Part shown: in pieces, positions 27,862-36,649 of the stretch | Layout: every line of letters starts with the position of its first letter | Numbering within the stretch: position 1 is the first letter of the stretch | Origin: Caldilineaceae bacterium | Lineage (GTDB): Bacteria; Chloroflexota; Anaerolineae; Caldilineales; Caldilineaceae | Reading direction: 5' to 3' | Length of the DNA stretch: 49,806 nt | NCBI GenBank assembly: GCA_022821585.1 | Contig: JAJEDI010000040.1 | Location: 1 to 49,806, forward strand | Made by a program: the position numbers and the translations under genes | The notes under the pieces: generated by a model | Seen by the model: only the letters and a program-made list of their open reading frames with translations | Told to the model about the DNA's origin: nothing | Database searches by the model: none

Positions 27862-28194
27862 ATGATCAAGAAGACGTACGACATCGTGGGCGTTGTTGGG
27901 GACCAGACGCATCCTGTCGTCTGGCATATTCATACGCTGTGGCAGACGGACGATGAAGGTCTGCTGCGTGAATTCCATTCCAAGTATGCCTCTCTCGATA
28001 AAGCCGAGGACGTGGTGCGCGAGCGCCTAATCCACGGGGGTCACCGGGCGGACGTATCGGCGCTGGCGGCCAGGAAGATTGCGGTGAGGGCGCTGAGGAC
28101 CTACATAGACCATCTGGACAGCGACGAGTGGGTCGACAGCGTCCTGGACGACGCGTTAGACGCGGCGGAGGAAGACGAGCGGCAGAAGGACTAG
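27862..28194 (+). CDS. Small unknown protein
   Basis: 110 residues, family not recognised. The N-terminus reads as two short strands (TYDIVGVVGDQTHPVVWHIHTLW), then charged helices, ending in a strongly acidic tail (DSVLDDALDAAEEDERQKD). His, Trp and Asp residues cluster in the first third, but no metal motif is evident. ATG 27862 follows AAGAGGA. It lies 66 bp after the possible nuclease gene on the same strand, so it may belong to that transcript, for example as a partner or inhibitor; this is speculation from position and acidity only. Confidence 0.6.
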   Translation: MIKKTYDIVGVVGDQTHPVVWHIHTLWQTDDEGLLREFHSKYASLDKAEDVVRERLIHGGHRADVSALAARKIAVRALRTYIDHLDSDEWVDSVLDDALDAAEEDERQKD

Positions 28195-28370
28195 CCGGGC
28201 AGATTTCTGTGTTCGCCGACCTTGTCCGGCGCCGGGATATGGCGGGTTTAGGGCATTGTGAGCTGTAACGCCACTTGTAGGGGAAAAGGGCCTGATTCTC
28301 AGTTGTCTGTCTTTTGAGGAGATCGCAGGTAGTTTGGCAGGTTGGGAAAGCAAACAAGATGCAACCACGG

Positions 28371-28395
28371 GGGCAACCACAAGGGTTGCCCCTAC
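28371..28395. repeat. 25-bp hairpin repeat copy with compensated stem
   Basis: Arms GGGCAACC / GGTTGCCC, loop ACAAG, trailing CTAC. Relative to the other three copies both arms changed together, so pairing is kept. It lies between convergent genes; the 28195-28428 gap holds nothing else. Confidence 0.85.
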
Positions 28396-28428
28396 GAATT
28401 TCAGTCGAATGGGACTGTCAACTACCCC

Positions 28429-29658
28429 TTAGCCAAGCAACGACAGCGGCCAGCCGAGCAGGGCGCCGCCGATGACGACCCAGGCGGAGGTGACGCGCCA
28501 GCGCAGGACTGCGGCTGCGGCGAGGAGGGCGATTACGGCGGCGGGCCAGGCTGTGACTATGTCACCGGTCAGGCGCACGAGGACGGCGGCCATGAGGCCG
28601 ACGGCGCTGACGTTGACGGCGTCGAGGAAGGCGCCCATCCAGGCGGAGCGGCGCAGGCGGGGCACGATCGGGTTGAGGATGGCGACGAAGACGAATGAGG
28701 GCGCGAAGATGGCGGCTGCGCTGACGGCGGCGCCGGGGATGCCGTAAAGCACGTAGCCGATGAAGGCGGCAGTGGAGAGGACGGGGCCGGGGGTGAACTG
28801 GCCGATGGCGATGGCGTCGAGCAGCTGCTGTTGTGTGAGCCAGCCGTACTCGTGGACCAGGTCGCCTTCGAGAAAGGCGACGAGGACGTAGCCGCTGCCG
28901 TAGAGGACGGCGCCGACCTTGAGGAAGAAGAGGCCGAGCGCGCCGAGGGTCAGGGCGGGGGCGGTCGCGGCCAGGAGCAGCGCGGCCCACTTGATCGCCG
29001 ACGCCGGGGACTGATTGGCCCAAGGGAAAATAGAGTGGCTATCCGGCAGTGCCGGCAGTGCGATAAGCCCGGCAGCAGCACTACCACTGTCCCAGCCGGA
29101 CAGGACGCGCAGGGCGAGCATCCCCAGCAGGCCGCCGGCGATCAGCGACCAGATTACCGGCACGCCGAGGTAGACGGCGACGGCGACGGCGATACCGATG
29201 ACGGCGAGGGCGATGCGGGTTTGGACTGCCTCCTTGGGCTTGGAGGCGGTCAGGCCCAGCCGCCAGAGGGCGCCGAGGATGACTGCCAGGACGGCGGGTT
29301 TGACGCCGGCGAGGAAGGGTTGCACAGCGGGCAACGCTCCGAATTCCACATAGATCCAGGCGATGAGCGTGGAGAGGAGGACGGCAGGCAGTACAAAGGA
29401 GATGCCGGCGGCAATCAGGCCGGGCCAGCCGGCGCGCTGATAACCGATATGGATCATCATTTCGGTTGAATTGGGGCCGGGGATCAGATTGGTGGCGCCG
29501 ACCAGGTCGAGGAAGTGTTCGCGGGTCAGCCATTTGCGGCGGGCGACGGCCTCGTCTTCGAGCATGGCGATGTGGCTGGCAGGTCCGCCAAAGCCGATAA
29601 TTCCCAGTTTTCCGCACAGTTTGACGACTTCAGCAACGGTTCCGGTGGCCAATTTCAC
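28429..29658 (-). CDS. chrA: Chromate transporter, long CHR family
   Basis: 409-residue membrane protein made of two homologous halves, the long-chain CHR form, exporting chromate or related oxyanions by secondary transport. The N-terminal half has the family signature GIIGFGGPASHIAML, EDEAVARRKWL and TNLIPGPNSTEMMIHIGY; the C-terminal half repeats it as FLKVGAVLYGSGYVLVAFL and AIGQFTPGPVLSTAAFIGY. About ten hydrophobic segments are visible. The start ATG at 29658 has GGTGTGAAATT-like sequence before it and no strong ribosome site. It converges with the small unknown gene and is divergent from the CapA-like gene. Substrate could also be sulfate-like anions. Confidence 0.9.
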   Translation of the reverse strand: MKLATGTVAEVVKLCGKLGIIGFGGPASHIAMLEDEAVARRKWLTREHFLDLVGATNLIPGPNSTEMMIHIGYQRAGWPGLIAAGISFVLPAVLLSTLIAWIYVEFGALPAVQPFLAGVKPAVLAVILGALWRLGLTASKPKEAVQTRIALAVIGIAVAVAVYLGVPVIWSLIAGGLLGMLALRVLSGWDSGSAAAGLIALPALPDSHSIFPWANQSPASAIKWAALLLAATAPALTLGALGLFFLKVGAVLYGSGYVLVAFLEGDLVHEYGWLTQQQLLDAIAIGQFTPGPVLSTAAFIGYVLYGIPGAAVSAAAIFAPSFVFVAILNPIVPRLRRSAWMGAFLDAVNVSAVGLMAAVLVRLTGDIVTAWPAAVIALLAAAAVLRWRVTSAWVVIGGALLGWPLSLLG

Positions 29659-29955
29659 ACCTTCTTCACAGTTAGGATTGCACCCATCGCTTTGGGAGGC
29701 AGCTTGCCAGGAACTGCAGGCGCATACGACTCGTTGAGACTACATCGTCGAAGAGATGGAATCAGACGAGAATGTACCGAATTGCCTGTCGTTTGTCAAC
29801 GTCCGATCTACAGGAAGGGTGGGGGACAGGGGAGTCGTCACCGGCATCGCTGCGGTCAGCCGGTCCGGTGGCAGCGGCCGGTCAGAGTGGAGTTAGCCGG
29901 ACCGGGTCAGGCTGCGGATGGGCGCGGCCGAAGGGTGCGGCAAGGAAACGGGATG

Positions 29956-29984
29956 TTGACCAATGCCAGTGATGGTCATATACT
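29956..29984 (+). promoter_or_regulatory. Sigma-70-type promoter of the CapA-like gene
   Basis: TTGACC at 29956-29961 and TATACT at 29979-29984 with 17-bp spacing, 5/6 matches each, about 70 nt before the CDS. The rest of the 29659-30055 gap shows no gene. Confidence 0.6.
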
Positions 29985-30055
29985 CTAAAATTGGACTCTG
30001 TGTCAGGAGAACTCCGTAGCCCAGCTATCGAGAGATGTCAGGCAGTTAAGCGGCA

Positions 30056-31903
30056 ATGTTGAACCGACTAGGCGCCATCCGAAATCAGATTGAGGAGCAG
30101 TTGGGACCTGGATTACAGGTCATGCGTGTGGGCGTGCGCAGGGTGTGCGCTGCCAGCCGGGCCGCTGATATCAGGGAGGCGGTAACGAACTTGCGGGCTC
30201 CCAGCCGGTTGCTTGTGACGGTGTTGCTGGGCTGCGCGGGCGTGGCGGCGGCCACGTCGATTGCGAGTTTTGCGAGCGGGACGCAGGGGGTCGGAGAGAT
30301 CGGGACAGTCTCCGAGGCGCAGATGCAGCCGGCGGCGCAGCAGCCAGCCAGCCGCAACGGTTGGCTGACGGTCGCTCTCGACACATCTCTGCCGGAGCGG
30401 TATTTCAGTCAACTGCTCACAGCGGCCTTCGGTCTGGAAGAGGTCGAATCCGGGGGCATTCGCAAGAAGGTCATTATACTGGACCAGCCGCGCAACGCCG
30501 ACGTGCAGATCGGCCTGGCAGCCGGGACGGCGGGGGCGGGAAGTGTGTTGTACACGCGCTATCTGGCGCCGGTGGCGCCGTTTGCGTCAGTCCAGGATGA
30601 GGTATCGATGGCGGAGTTGACGCTGCGCTGGCAGGGTAGGGGCAGCGGCCCGCTGATCATTGATGCGGATTACGTATCGGAGTTGGAGGCAGTGTTTGGC
30701 GAGGAGGCGGCCGACTCGGTGCAGACTGCCAGCGGCAGCGCTCTGCCCGCTGTGTTGGAGGTGACTGCCGGCGGCCTGGGACTTGTGCCCTTTGAAGGGC
30801 TTACGCCGGTATTGAAGGTGATGCGCCTGAACGGCGCGAACATACTCAGCAATACCTTTGATGAGGCGGCGTATCCGCTAACGGCGGTGGTGTCGGTATT
30901 TGGCTCGGATAGTGAAGCCGTGGCTGCGGCGCTGCGGCCGCAGATTACGGAGCCGACGAATCGCAGGCCGGGCGAGCTGACTACCCTGATCATGACCGGC
31001 GTCACGGCGATGGCGCGGGTAACGGCGGCGCGGATGGAGACGAAGGGGTACGTTTACCCTTCCCAGGTGATCTCGCCGACGCTGCGTGCCGCCGACATCA
31101 CTCACATCAGCAATGAAGTGCCATTTCTGGCAGGCTGTGACGTCGACCCGTCCTTGAACAACATGATCCTGTGCAGCAGCCCGGCCTATTGGGCGGCGCT
31201 GGAGGCGCTGGGCACGGATATCGTGGGGCTGAGCGGCAACCATGTCAATGACTTCGGCCAGGAGGGTGCGCGCGAGTCGATCGGCTGGTACCGGGCGAAC
31301 GGGATTCCCATTTACGGGAGCGGTTTGAATGAGGAGGAGGCGTGTGCGCCGCTGCTGTTTACGCACAACGGCAACCGCTTCGCCTTTTTCGCGGCGCTGG
31401 CCCATTATCCCAGCTTTGCCTGGGCGACGGAGGACGGGCCGGGAGCCTGCGACTATCGCGGAAACAAGGCGCGCATATTCGCCAGGATTGCGGCGTTGCG
31501 CGATGAGGTCGATGTGATCGCGGTTGAGCTGCAGCATGAGGAGATTTACAATCCGGCGCCGATTTTTCAGCAGGTGCAGGATTTCCGCGAGCTGCGTGCG
31601 GCCGGTGCAGACATTGTCACCGGCGTACAGAGCCACGTGCCGCAGGCGATGGAGCCGTATGGGTATGGGAATGAAACGCCCGGCATCATCGTATACGGTT
31701 TGGGCAACCTCTTTTTCGATCAGATGTGGAGTTGGCAGACGCGCACTTCACTGATTGCGCGCCATACGATCCATGACGGCAAGGTGATCAGCACTGAGAT
31801 CCTGACCGCGGTGCTTGAGGACTATGCGCAACCGCGCTGGACTACAGAGGTGGAACGGGCCGATCTCTTGCGGCAGATTTTCGATGCGGCGCCGGCACGC
31901 TGA
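30056..31903 (+). CDS. CapA-like metallophosphatase-fold membrane protein
   Basis: 615 residues. A membrane segment at about 50-70 (RLLVTVLLGCAGVAAATSIA) follows a cytoplasmic N-terminus. Residues ~100-320 form an extracytoplasmic domain without clear motif. The C-terminal ~290 residues are the PGA_cap/CapA domain: IMTGVTAMARV replaces the usual GD-containing first strand, then NEVPFL, DIVGLSGNHVNDFGQEG, ELQHEEIYNP, GVQSHVPQ and YGLGNLFFDQ. CapA proteins act in poly-gamma-glutamate capsule or related polymer synthesis. No other capsule gene is nearby, so it may be an orphan enzyme. The first metal-binding loop, usually GDxxL, looks altered (TGVTAM), which could change activity. Start ATG 30056 lies downstream of a strong promoter. 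Confidence 0.85.
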   Translation: MLNRLGAIRNQIEEQLGPGLQVMRVGVRRVCAASRAADIREAVTNLRAPSRLLVTVLLGCAGVAAATSIASFASGTQGVGEIGTVSEAQMQPAAQQPASRNGWLTVALDTSLPERYFSQLLTAAFGLEEVESGGIRKKVIILDQPRNADVQIGLAAGTAGAGSVLYTRYLAPVAPFASVQDEVSMAELTLRWQGRGSGPLIIDADYVSELEAVFGEEAADSVQTASGSALPAVLEVTAGGLGLVPFEGLTPVLKVMRLNGANILSNTFDEAAYPLTAVVSVFGSDSEAVAAALRPQITEPTNRRPGELTTLIMTGVTAMARVTAARMETKGYVYPSQVISPTLRAADITHISNEVPFLAGCDVDPSLNNMILCSSPAYWAALEALGTDIVGLSGNHVNDFGQEGARESIGWYRANGIPIYGSGLNEEEACAPLLFTHNGNRFAFFAALAHYPSFAWATEDGPGACDYRGNKARIFARIAALRDEVDVIAVELQHEEIYNPAPIFQQVQDFRELRAAGADIVTGVQSHVPQAMEPYGYGNETPGIIVYGLGNLFFDQMWSWQTRTSLIARHTIHDGKVISTEILTAVLEDYAQPRWTTEVERADLLRQIFDAAPAR

Positions 31904-31984
31904 GGATGGCCGCGGTTGGGCGACGCGTCAGTTCGGGATTGCCCTTGTGTTGGATCGTAGAGTGAAGTGAGTGCGAGCGGCAGC

Positions 31985-32518
31985 CTATCGCGTTCTGGTG
32001 ACCCCGCGAACCCCATATTCTCCTGCTTTGCGCATAAACTCCTTGTAGGGTTCGCAGATTTTGCTGGCGTCGTTGTGAGCGATTTGGAGCAGCGATGCAA
32101 TTTCCTCGTAGGTAAGCGGATTGGTAAGGCGCACTCCAAGCGTCAGGATGGCATCGTCGACGGGGTCGGCGAGCCGGTCGGCACCATTCACAATCTGCTG
32201 TTTCTGAAACAGTTCCCTGCCACTGTTGCCGAAGGCGGCATTTTCCCACATAGCGCGCGGCCGTACTGCCTTGCGGGATGACTGTCGCGTATAGGTGAGG
32301 GCAGGGCCATCTTCTCCGGTTGTGCGCAGCATCTCCTTGTATGGCTCGCAGATTTGGCTCACATGGTCGCGAGTGATGCCGAATGCCGCTGCGATTTCAT
32401 CATATGAAAGCGGAAGGCGCATACGCACGCCAAGTGTCAGAATGGCATCGTCAACGGGGTCGGGCAGCCGGACCTCGCCGCTGACAGTTTGATTGCGGGA
32501 CAGACTTTCCGGGTCCAT
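31985..32518 (-). CDS. Protein with two copies of an HTH-like unit
   Basis: 177 residues built from two homologous 50-residue units (20-69 and 118-167). Each starts DPVDDAILTLGVR, continues with PLSYDEIAAAFGI or PLTYEEIASLLQI (helix-turn-helix pattern resembling sigma-factor region 4 or homeodomain-like HTH), and ends ICEPYKE. By eye 31 of 50 positions are identical. A basic linker (RQSSRKAVRPRAM) joins them. The protein probably binds DNA as a monomer with two reading heads. ATG 32518 has a near-perfect AAGGAGGT. Not recognised as a named family; the AIM24 gene lies upstream on the same strand, about 100 bp away. Confidence 0.75.
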   Translation of the reverse strand: MDPESLSRNQTVSGEVRLPDPVDDAILTLGVRMRLPLSYDEIAAAFGITRDHVSQICEPYKEMLRTTGEDGPALTYTRQSSRKAVRPRAMWENAAFGNSGRELFQKQQIVNGADRLADPVDDAILTLGVRLTNPLTYEEIASLLQIAHNDASKICEPYKEFMRKAGEYGVRGVTRTR

Positions 32519-32621
32519 GACGGACCTCCTTGAAATGGGGGCAGCGTTTCAGTGTTTCCACTTGCAGGGCTCCGCACAACATTGTGGTCGAAGTGCAGAC
32601 AGACGCCAAATCGCAGTTTTT

Positions 32622-33284
32622 TCAACCGGATGAGTTGGCGCGGTAGTTGCGTTTGAGGGTCTGGAGCAGGACGCGTCCGGGGCCGCGCAGGTTGGTCATA
32701 AACAGCCCTTCGCCGCCGAAAATCATTCTGCGGCAGCCGCCGACGCCGCGGATGTCGTAGTCGATGCCGGAGGAGAAGGCGGCGAGATTGCCGGTGCTGA
32801 CAAGGAGTTCTTCGCCGGAGGCCATCTGTCGCTCAGAGAAGTCGCCGCTGCCGTGTACGAGCACGGAGCCGAAGCCGGAAATTGTCTGCAGAAAGAGGCC
32901 GGCGCCGCCGAATACGGCTGCCCCGGCGCGGCGAGCGACGGTCACGGTGATATCGACGTCTTCTCCCCAGGCGGCGACGAAGGCGCCGCGCGTCGTCGTC
33001 ACAGGGCCGTCGCGTTCAAGATCCCATAGTACCAGGTGGCCCGGGGCGTTGGCGGCGAGGAGGGCGTACTGGTCTTCGGCTTTCGATTCCAGATAGGTAA
33101 GGGCGATGCCTTCGCCGGAAAGGCTGCGCCGCAGAGCGCCGCCAGCGCCGCCCGGCAGGCGCAGGCTCCACTCCATCTGGGGGGAATAGGCCATAAGGAC
33201 GCCTTTGCTGACCCAGGCGTGTTCCCCCGGGGCAAAAACGAGGCGTGCGGACTGGGCAATCTCACCGCTGATGCTATACTGCAT
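32622..33284 (-). CDS. AIM24-family protein (TIGR00266-type)
   Basis: 220-residue beta-rich protein of the AIM24/DUF124 family, a trefoil-like fold of glycine-rich strands. Diagnostic stretches are FAPGEHAWVSKGVLMAYSPQ, GGAGGALRRSLSGEG, GGAGLFLQTISGFGSVLVHG and GGEGLFMTNLRGPGRVLLQT. Its biochemical role is not known in bacteria; the mitochondrial namesake affects inner-membrane organisation. ATG 33284 follows AAGGA and gives the family N-terminus (QYSISGEIAQ); the frame is open to 33341 into the SUI1 gene. It is divergent from SUI1, with only 43 bp between start codons, so promoters must overlap. Confidence 0.88.
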   Translation of the reverse strand: MQYSISGEIAQSARLVFAPGEHAWVSKGVLMAYSPQMEWSLRLPGGAGGALRRSLSGEGIALTYLESKAEDQYALLAANAPGHLVLWDLERDGPVTTTRGAFVAAWGEDVDITVTVARRAGAAVFGGAGLFLQTISGFGSVLVHGSGDFSERQMASGEELLVSTGNLAAFSSGIDYDIRGVGGCRRMIFGGEGLFMTNLRGPGRVLLQTLKRNYRANSSG

Positions 33285-33327
33285 GCTGTAATTCCTTTCC
33301 ACTTTCCAACCGGAAGAATAACGAACC

Positions 33328-33711
33328 ATGTCCAAGCGCAAGGCAAAGAAGTCGGAACGCGGCGCTTCCAGAGGGGCGGGGTCCCGGCTCGTCTACTCGA
33401 CGGATCCGGCGCCTGAGCCCGAGCAGAGTCCGCCGGAGCTTCCCCGCAACCCGGCGGCGCCGTTCGCGGTCCAGGGGACGCAACCGGTGCGTGTGCGCCT
33501 GGAGCGGAAGGGGCGCAAGGGGAAGACGGTCTCGATCGTCACAGGGGTAAAGAGCCCTGATGTAGGCAGGCGCGCCCTGTTGAAGCACCTGAAAGGCAAG
33601 TTGGGATGCGGCGGCGCGGTCAAAGGCGCGGAGATTGAGATTCAGGGCGATCAGAGGGAGAGGCTGGTTGCGCTTCTGAACGGGCTTGGGTATCGGGCCA
33701 AACAGGGCTAG
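33328..33711 (+). CDS. SUI1/eIF1-like translation factor (YciH family)
   Basis: 127 residues. The first 50 form a basic, Pro-rich, probably disordered extension; residues 52-125 are the SUI1 domain: VRVRLERKGRKGKTVSIVTGV, then LLKHLKGKLGCGGAVKGAEIEIQGDQ and LVALLNGLGYRAK, with the conserved GCGG(A/T)VK turn. Bacterial SUI1 proteins bind the small ribosomal subunit and may affect start-codon selection, though their physiological role is unclear. GGAAGAA precedes the ATG. Divergent from AIM24, and convergent with the degenerate GlgC gene 49 bp downstream. Confidence 0.9.
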   Translation: MSKRKAKKSERGASRGAGSRLVYSTDPAPEPEQSPPELPRNPAAPFAVQGTQPVRVRLERKGRKGKTVSIVTGVKSPDVGRRALLKHLKGKLGCGGAVKGAEIEIQGDQRERLVALLNGLGYRAKQG

Positions 33712-33760
33712 AGAGAGAGTTTTCAAGGCGTGTCCCGAAGTCCGGCTGCGGCGGTTGCGG

Positions 33761-35017
33761 TCAGCGCAGATTACGGCCGATGCTGGTCCCGCTGTCCACG
33801 CCCTTGCCGTTGCCGAATGCTTCGGCGCCGCTGTAGGGATGGATTACGACATTGCGGCCCAGGCGCGCGGCGGGGGGCACGATGCTGCCTTTGCCGACGA
33901 GGGAGAGGCCGGTGTTGAGCCGGGCCGGCAGTTCCGGATTGGGATTGTTGTTGTCCGAGTGGCCGATGTGTGCATCCTGGCAGATGCGCACTTCTTTGTC
34001 GATCACACAGCGCTCGACGACTGCGCCCGATTCGATGATAGTATCGTTGAGTATGACGCTATCGCGGACGAGGGCGCCCTCGCCCACCTGCACACCAGGG
34101 GAAAGGACGCTGCGTTCCACGGCGCCTTCGATCTGGCATCCATTAGATAGTAGCGCCCCATCCACGTCTGCAGCCGGGCCCAGTTTGACCGGGGCCCTCT
34201 CCTGGCTGCGGGTATGCACGACCCATTCCGGCGCGTAGAGGTTGAGCGCCGGCTCCTCGGCCAGCAGGCTCATATTGGCATCCCAGTAGGCCTGAACCGT
34301 GCTGGCGTCGGCCCAGTAGCCGGGATAGGTGTAGCTGTTGACATGGCGTTTGGCGACCAGTGCCGGCAGGATATCGCGGCCGATGTCATCGCCGCTGCCG
34401 TTACTCAGGACTTCCACGAGGTAGTCGCGGTTGAAGATATAGACGCCCATGCTGGCAAGATTCTGCTGTGTGCGCCTCGGTTTCTCCTGAAATTCGACGA
34501 CGCGATTTTCCGCATCCTGTGAGACGATGCCGAAACGATGGGTTTCGTGGCGGCTGACGCGGCGGACAGCGATGGTGACCGGGGCACCGGTGCGCTGATG
34601 GTGCTCAAGGAAGGGCCGATAGTCCATCAGATAGATGTGTTTACCGGAGAGGATCAGTACGCACTCTTCTTTTTGCTGGATTACGTAGTCCAGATTGCGC
34701 CGGATGGCGTCGGCGGAGCCGCGTTGCCAGTCACCGTAGGGGCCGCCGCGGTAGGGCTGCAGCAGGCGCACGCCGCCGCTGGAGCGGTCCAGATCCCAGG
34801 GTTTGCCGATGCCGATATGGTCGTTGAGGCTGCGGGGGCGGTACTGGGTGAGCACAGCGACGTTGTGGATGCCGCTGTTGACGCAGTTACTGAGAGAGAA
34901 GTCGATGAGGCGGAACTTGCCGGCGAAGGGGACAGCCGGTTCGGAGCGGACCTCGGTGAGGACACTGAGGTCGGCGTTGTCGGCACCGGCCATGATCATA
35001 GCGAATGCAGGAGACAT
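33761..35017 (-). CDS. GlgC-like protein with degenerate active site
   Basis: 418 residues with the full ADP-glucose pyrophosphorylase layout: nucleotidyltransferase domain (1-270) and C-terminal left-handed beta-helix. It keeps [31 protein letters not shown] and [11 protein letters not shown], but key residues differ from its neighbour and from Escherichia coli GlgC: the GGEGTRL loop is GADNADL (R to D16), the AKP lysine is E26, and the catalytic Asp of SGDHIY is K126. These changes should abolish catalysis. A regulatory-subunit role, as for GlgD or plant large subunits, is inferred. It lies 47 bp downstream of the intact GlgC gene, so the two are co-expressed. Confidence 0.85.
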   Translation of the reverse strand: MSPAFAMIMAGADNADLSVLTEVRSEPAVPFAGKFRLIDFSLSNCVNSGIHNVAVLTQYRPRSLNDHIGIGKPWDLDRSSGGVRLLQPYRGGPYGDWQRGSADAIRRNLDYVIQQKEECVLILSGKHIYLMDYRPFLEHHQRTGAPVTIAVRRVSRHETHRFGIVSQDAENRVVEFQEKPRRTQQNLASMGVYIFNRDYLVEVLSNGSGDDIGRDILPALVAKRHVNSYTYPGYWADASTVQAYWDANMSLLAEEPALNLYAPEWVVHTRSQERAPVKLGPAADVDGALLSNGCQIEGAVERSVLSPGVQVGEGALVRDSVILNDTIIESGAVVERCVIDKEVRICQDAHIGHSDNNNPNPELPARLNTGLSLVGKGSIVPPAARLGRNVVIHPYSGAEAFGNGKGVDSGTSIGRNLR

Positions 35018-35064
35018 AGGGAGGAATCCTCGCGGTCCGATTGTGTAGGGGCGGAGCGTAAAAG

Positions 35065-36324
35065 CTAGACGGTTTGCCCGTCCTGCACGACGAGGTCCGG
35101 TGGGAAGTCCTGCTCGCCCCTGTCGCTGTTGACGATAACGTTGGTGCCGATGTGGGCGCCGTCAGGGATGAATGCACCTTTGCCGATAACGGTATGGCCG
35201 CTGTCCAGTCTGTCGGGAAACTGCTGGTTGGGCGGAGGCGCGTCCGAAGTGGTGGAGCCGACTTTGGCGCCGAAGCCGACGATGACCTGCTTGTCGATGA
35301 TGACCCGTTCCACGCGCGCCCCGGGGCCGATCCAGGAGTCGTTCATGAGGATGCTATCGTGCACGACGGCGCCGGGGCTGACATAGACGCCGGGGCTGAA
35401 GATGCTGTTTTTGACGGACCCGTGCACTTCGCAGCCGTTCGACACCATGCTTTGCACGACCCGGGATTGGGGGCCGAATTTGGCCGGCGGACGTTCTTCG
35501 GAGCGGGTGGAGATGGGCCAGTTGTCGGTATAGAGATCGAGAGCCGGGTTGGGCTGGAGGAGCTCGAGGCTGGTCTTCCAGTAGGCGTCCACGGTGCCGA
35601 CATCGACCCAGTAACCGTCGAAGGGGTAGGACAGGACGCGGTCGCCGGCGGCGAGCATGGCGGGGACGACGTGCTGGCCGAAATCGGTGCGGGGACCGTC
35701 TGCGCCTTTTTCCTGCAGGCGTTGTTCCAGGACGCGCGTGTTAAAGACATAGATGCCCATCGATGCCAGGTTGCCGGTCGGCTGCTCCGGTTTTTCATGG
35801 AATTGAACGATTTCATCCTCCGAGTTCGTTTCCATGATACCGAATCGGTGCGCTTCCTCAAGCGGTACGGGCATTACGCCGATGGTCAGGTCTGCGCCCT
35901 TGCGCTGGTGGAAGTCCAGCATAGGGCCGTAGTCCATCTTGTAAATGTGGTCTCCGGAGAGAATGAGGGCGTTGTCGGCGTTATTTTCGCCGAGGAAGTT
36001 CAGATTTTGCAGGATTGCGTCGGCGGTGCCGGCATACCAGTCCTGTTCGCCGCGGCCCTGGAAGGGCTGCAGGAGGCGGATGCCGCCGTGCTGACGGTCG
36101 AGGTCCCAGGGTTTACCGATGCCGATGTGTTCGTTGAGGCTGTGGGGCCGGTATTGGGTGAGGACACCGACGGTGGAGATGCCGCTATTGACGCAGTTGC
36201 TGATTGTGAAGTCGATAATCCGAAACTTGCCGGCGAAGGGAACTGCGGGTTTGGCCCGTTTTTCGGACAGGACGGTCAGGCGAGTGCCCTCTCCGCCAGC
36301 CAGAATCATAGCAACGGTTCTCAT
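35065..36324 (-). CDS. glgC: Glucose-1-phosphate adenylyltransferase (catalytic)
   Basis: 419-residue enzyme making ADP-glucose from glucose-1-phosphate and ATP, the committed step of glycogen synthesis. All expected motifs are intact: [12 protein letters not shown] (R15), [15 protein letters not shown] (K25), [12 protein letters not shown] (catalytic D125), FGIMETN, EKPEQP and [12 protein letters not shown]; the C-terminus is the beta-helix domain. ATG 36324 is chosen as the family start; the frame is open to 36414. A promoter TTGGGT-N17-TATCAT lies 60-90 nt upstream. Followed by the degenerate paralogue. Allosteric effectors cannot be read from sequence. Confidence 0.94.
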   Translation of the reverse strand: MRTVAMILAGGEGTRLTVLSEKRAKPAVPFAGKFRIIDFTISNCVNSGISTVGVLTQYRPHSLNEHIGIGKPWDLDRQHGGIRLLQPFQGRGEQDWYAGTADAILQNLNFLGENNADNALILSGDHIYKMDYGPMLDFHQRKGADLTIGVMPVPLEEAHRFGIMETNSEDEIVQFHEKPEQPTGNLASMGIYVFNTRVLEQRLQEKGADGPRTDFGQHVVPAMLAAGDRVLSYPFDGYWVDVGTVDAYWKTSLELLQPNPALDLYTDNWPISTRSEERPPAKFGPQSRVVQSMVSNGCEVHGSVKNSIFSPGVYVSPGAVVHDSILMNDSWIGPGARVERVIIDKQVIVGFGAKVGSTTSDAPPPNQQFPDRLDSGHTVIGKGAFIPDGAHIGTNVIVNSDRGEQDFPPDLVVQDGQTV

Positions 36325-36385
36325 AGGGGAGTTTCCAGGCAGCACCTTTGGGGCGAAGCATTCTTTCAAACTCGAGATTCGGTAT

Positions 36386-36414
36386 ATGATATCTGAAAGG
36401 GTACCAAAACCCAA
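36386..36414 (-). promoter_or_regulatory. Candidate promoter of the glgC pair
   Basis: On the minus strand TTGGGT (36409-36414) and TATCAT (36386-36391) are 17 bp apart; the leader is about 55 nt. The rest of the 36325-36709 gap between divergent genes shows no gene or strong repeat. Confidence 0.45.
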
Positions 36415-36649
36415 CTGCGAGGCAGCCCCCGGCAGGCTTCACCAGGGTTAAAGGCCTGGGTTGAAGACCAAGAGGCAGGGGCTCTTCAACACAGGTCGTG
36501 GAGACCTTGGGCAGTTCTGATTGACGCGAGCCTGGAATTTCTTGTAGGAGTCCCGGAGCTTGGCAGTTGGATTGAATCAACGCGAACCCGTTCCGTAATC
36601 GTGGGCATGTGGGCCAGCAGTCGAACCAACCCCTGCTGCCTGGCCTTTC

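Noticed and set aside
35074..36396. 440-codon plus-strand frame opposite glgC
   Set aside because: Antisense of a strongly conserved enzyme; no domain in the translated shadow.
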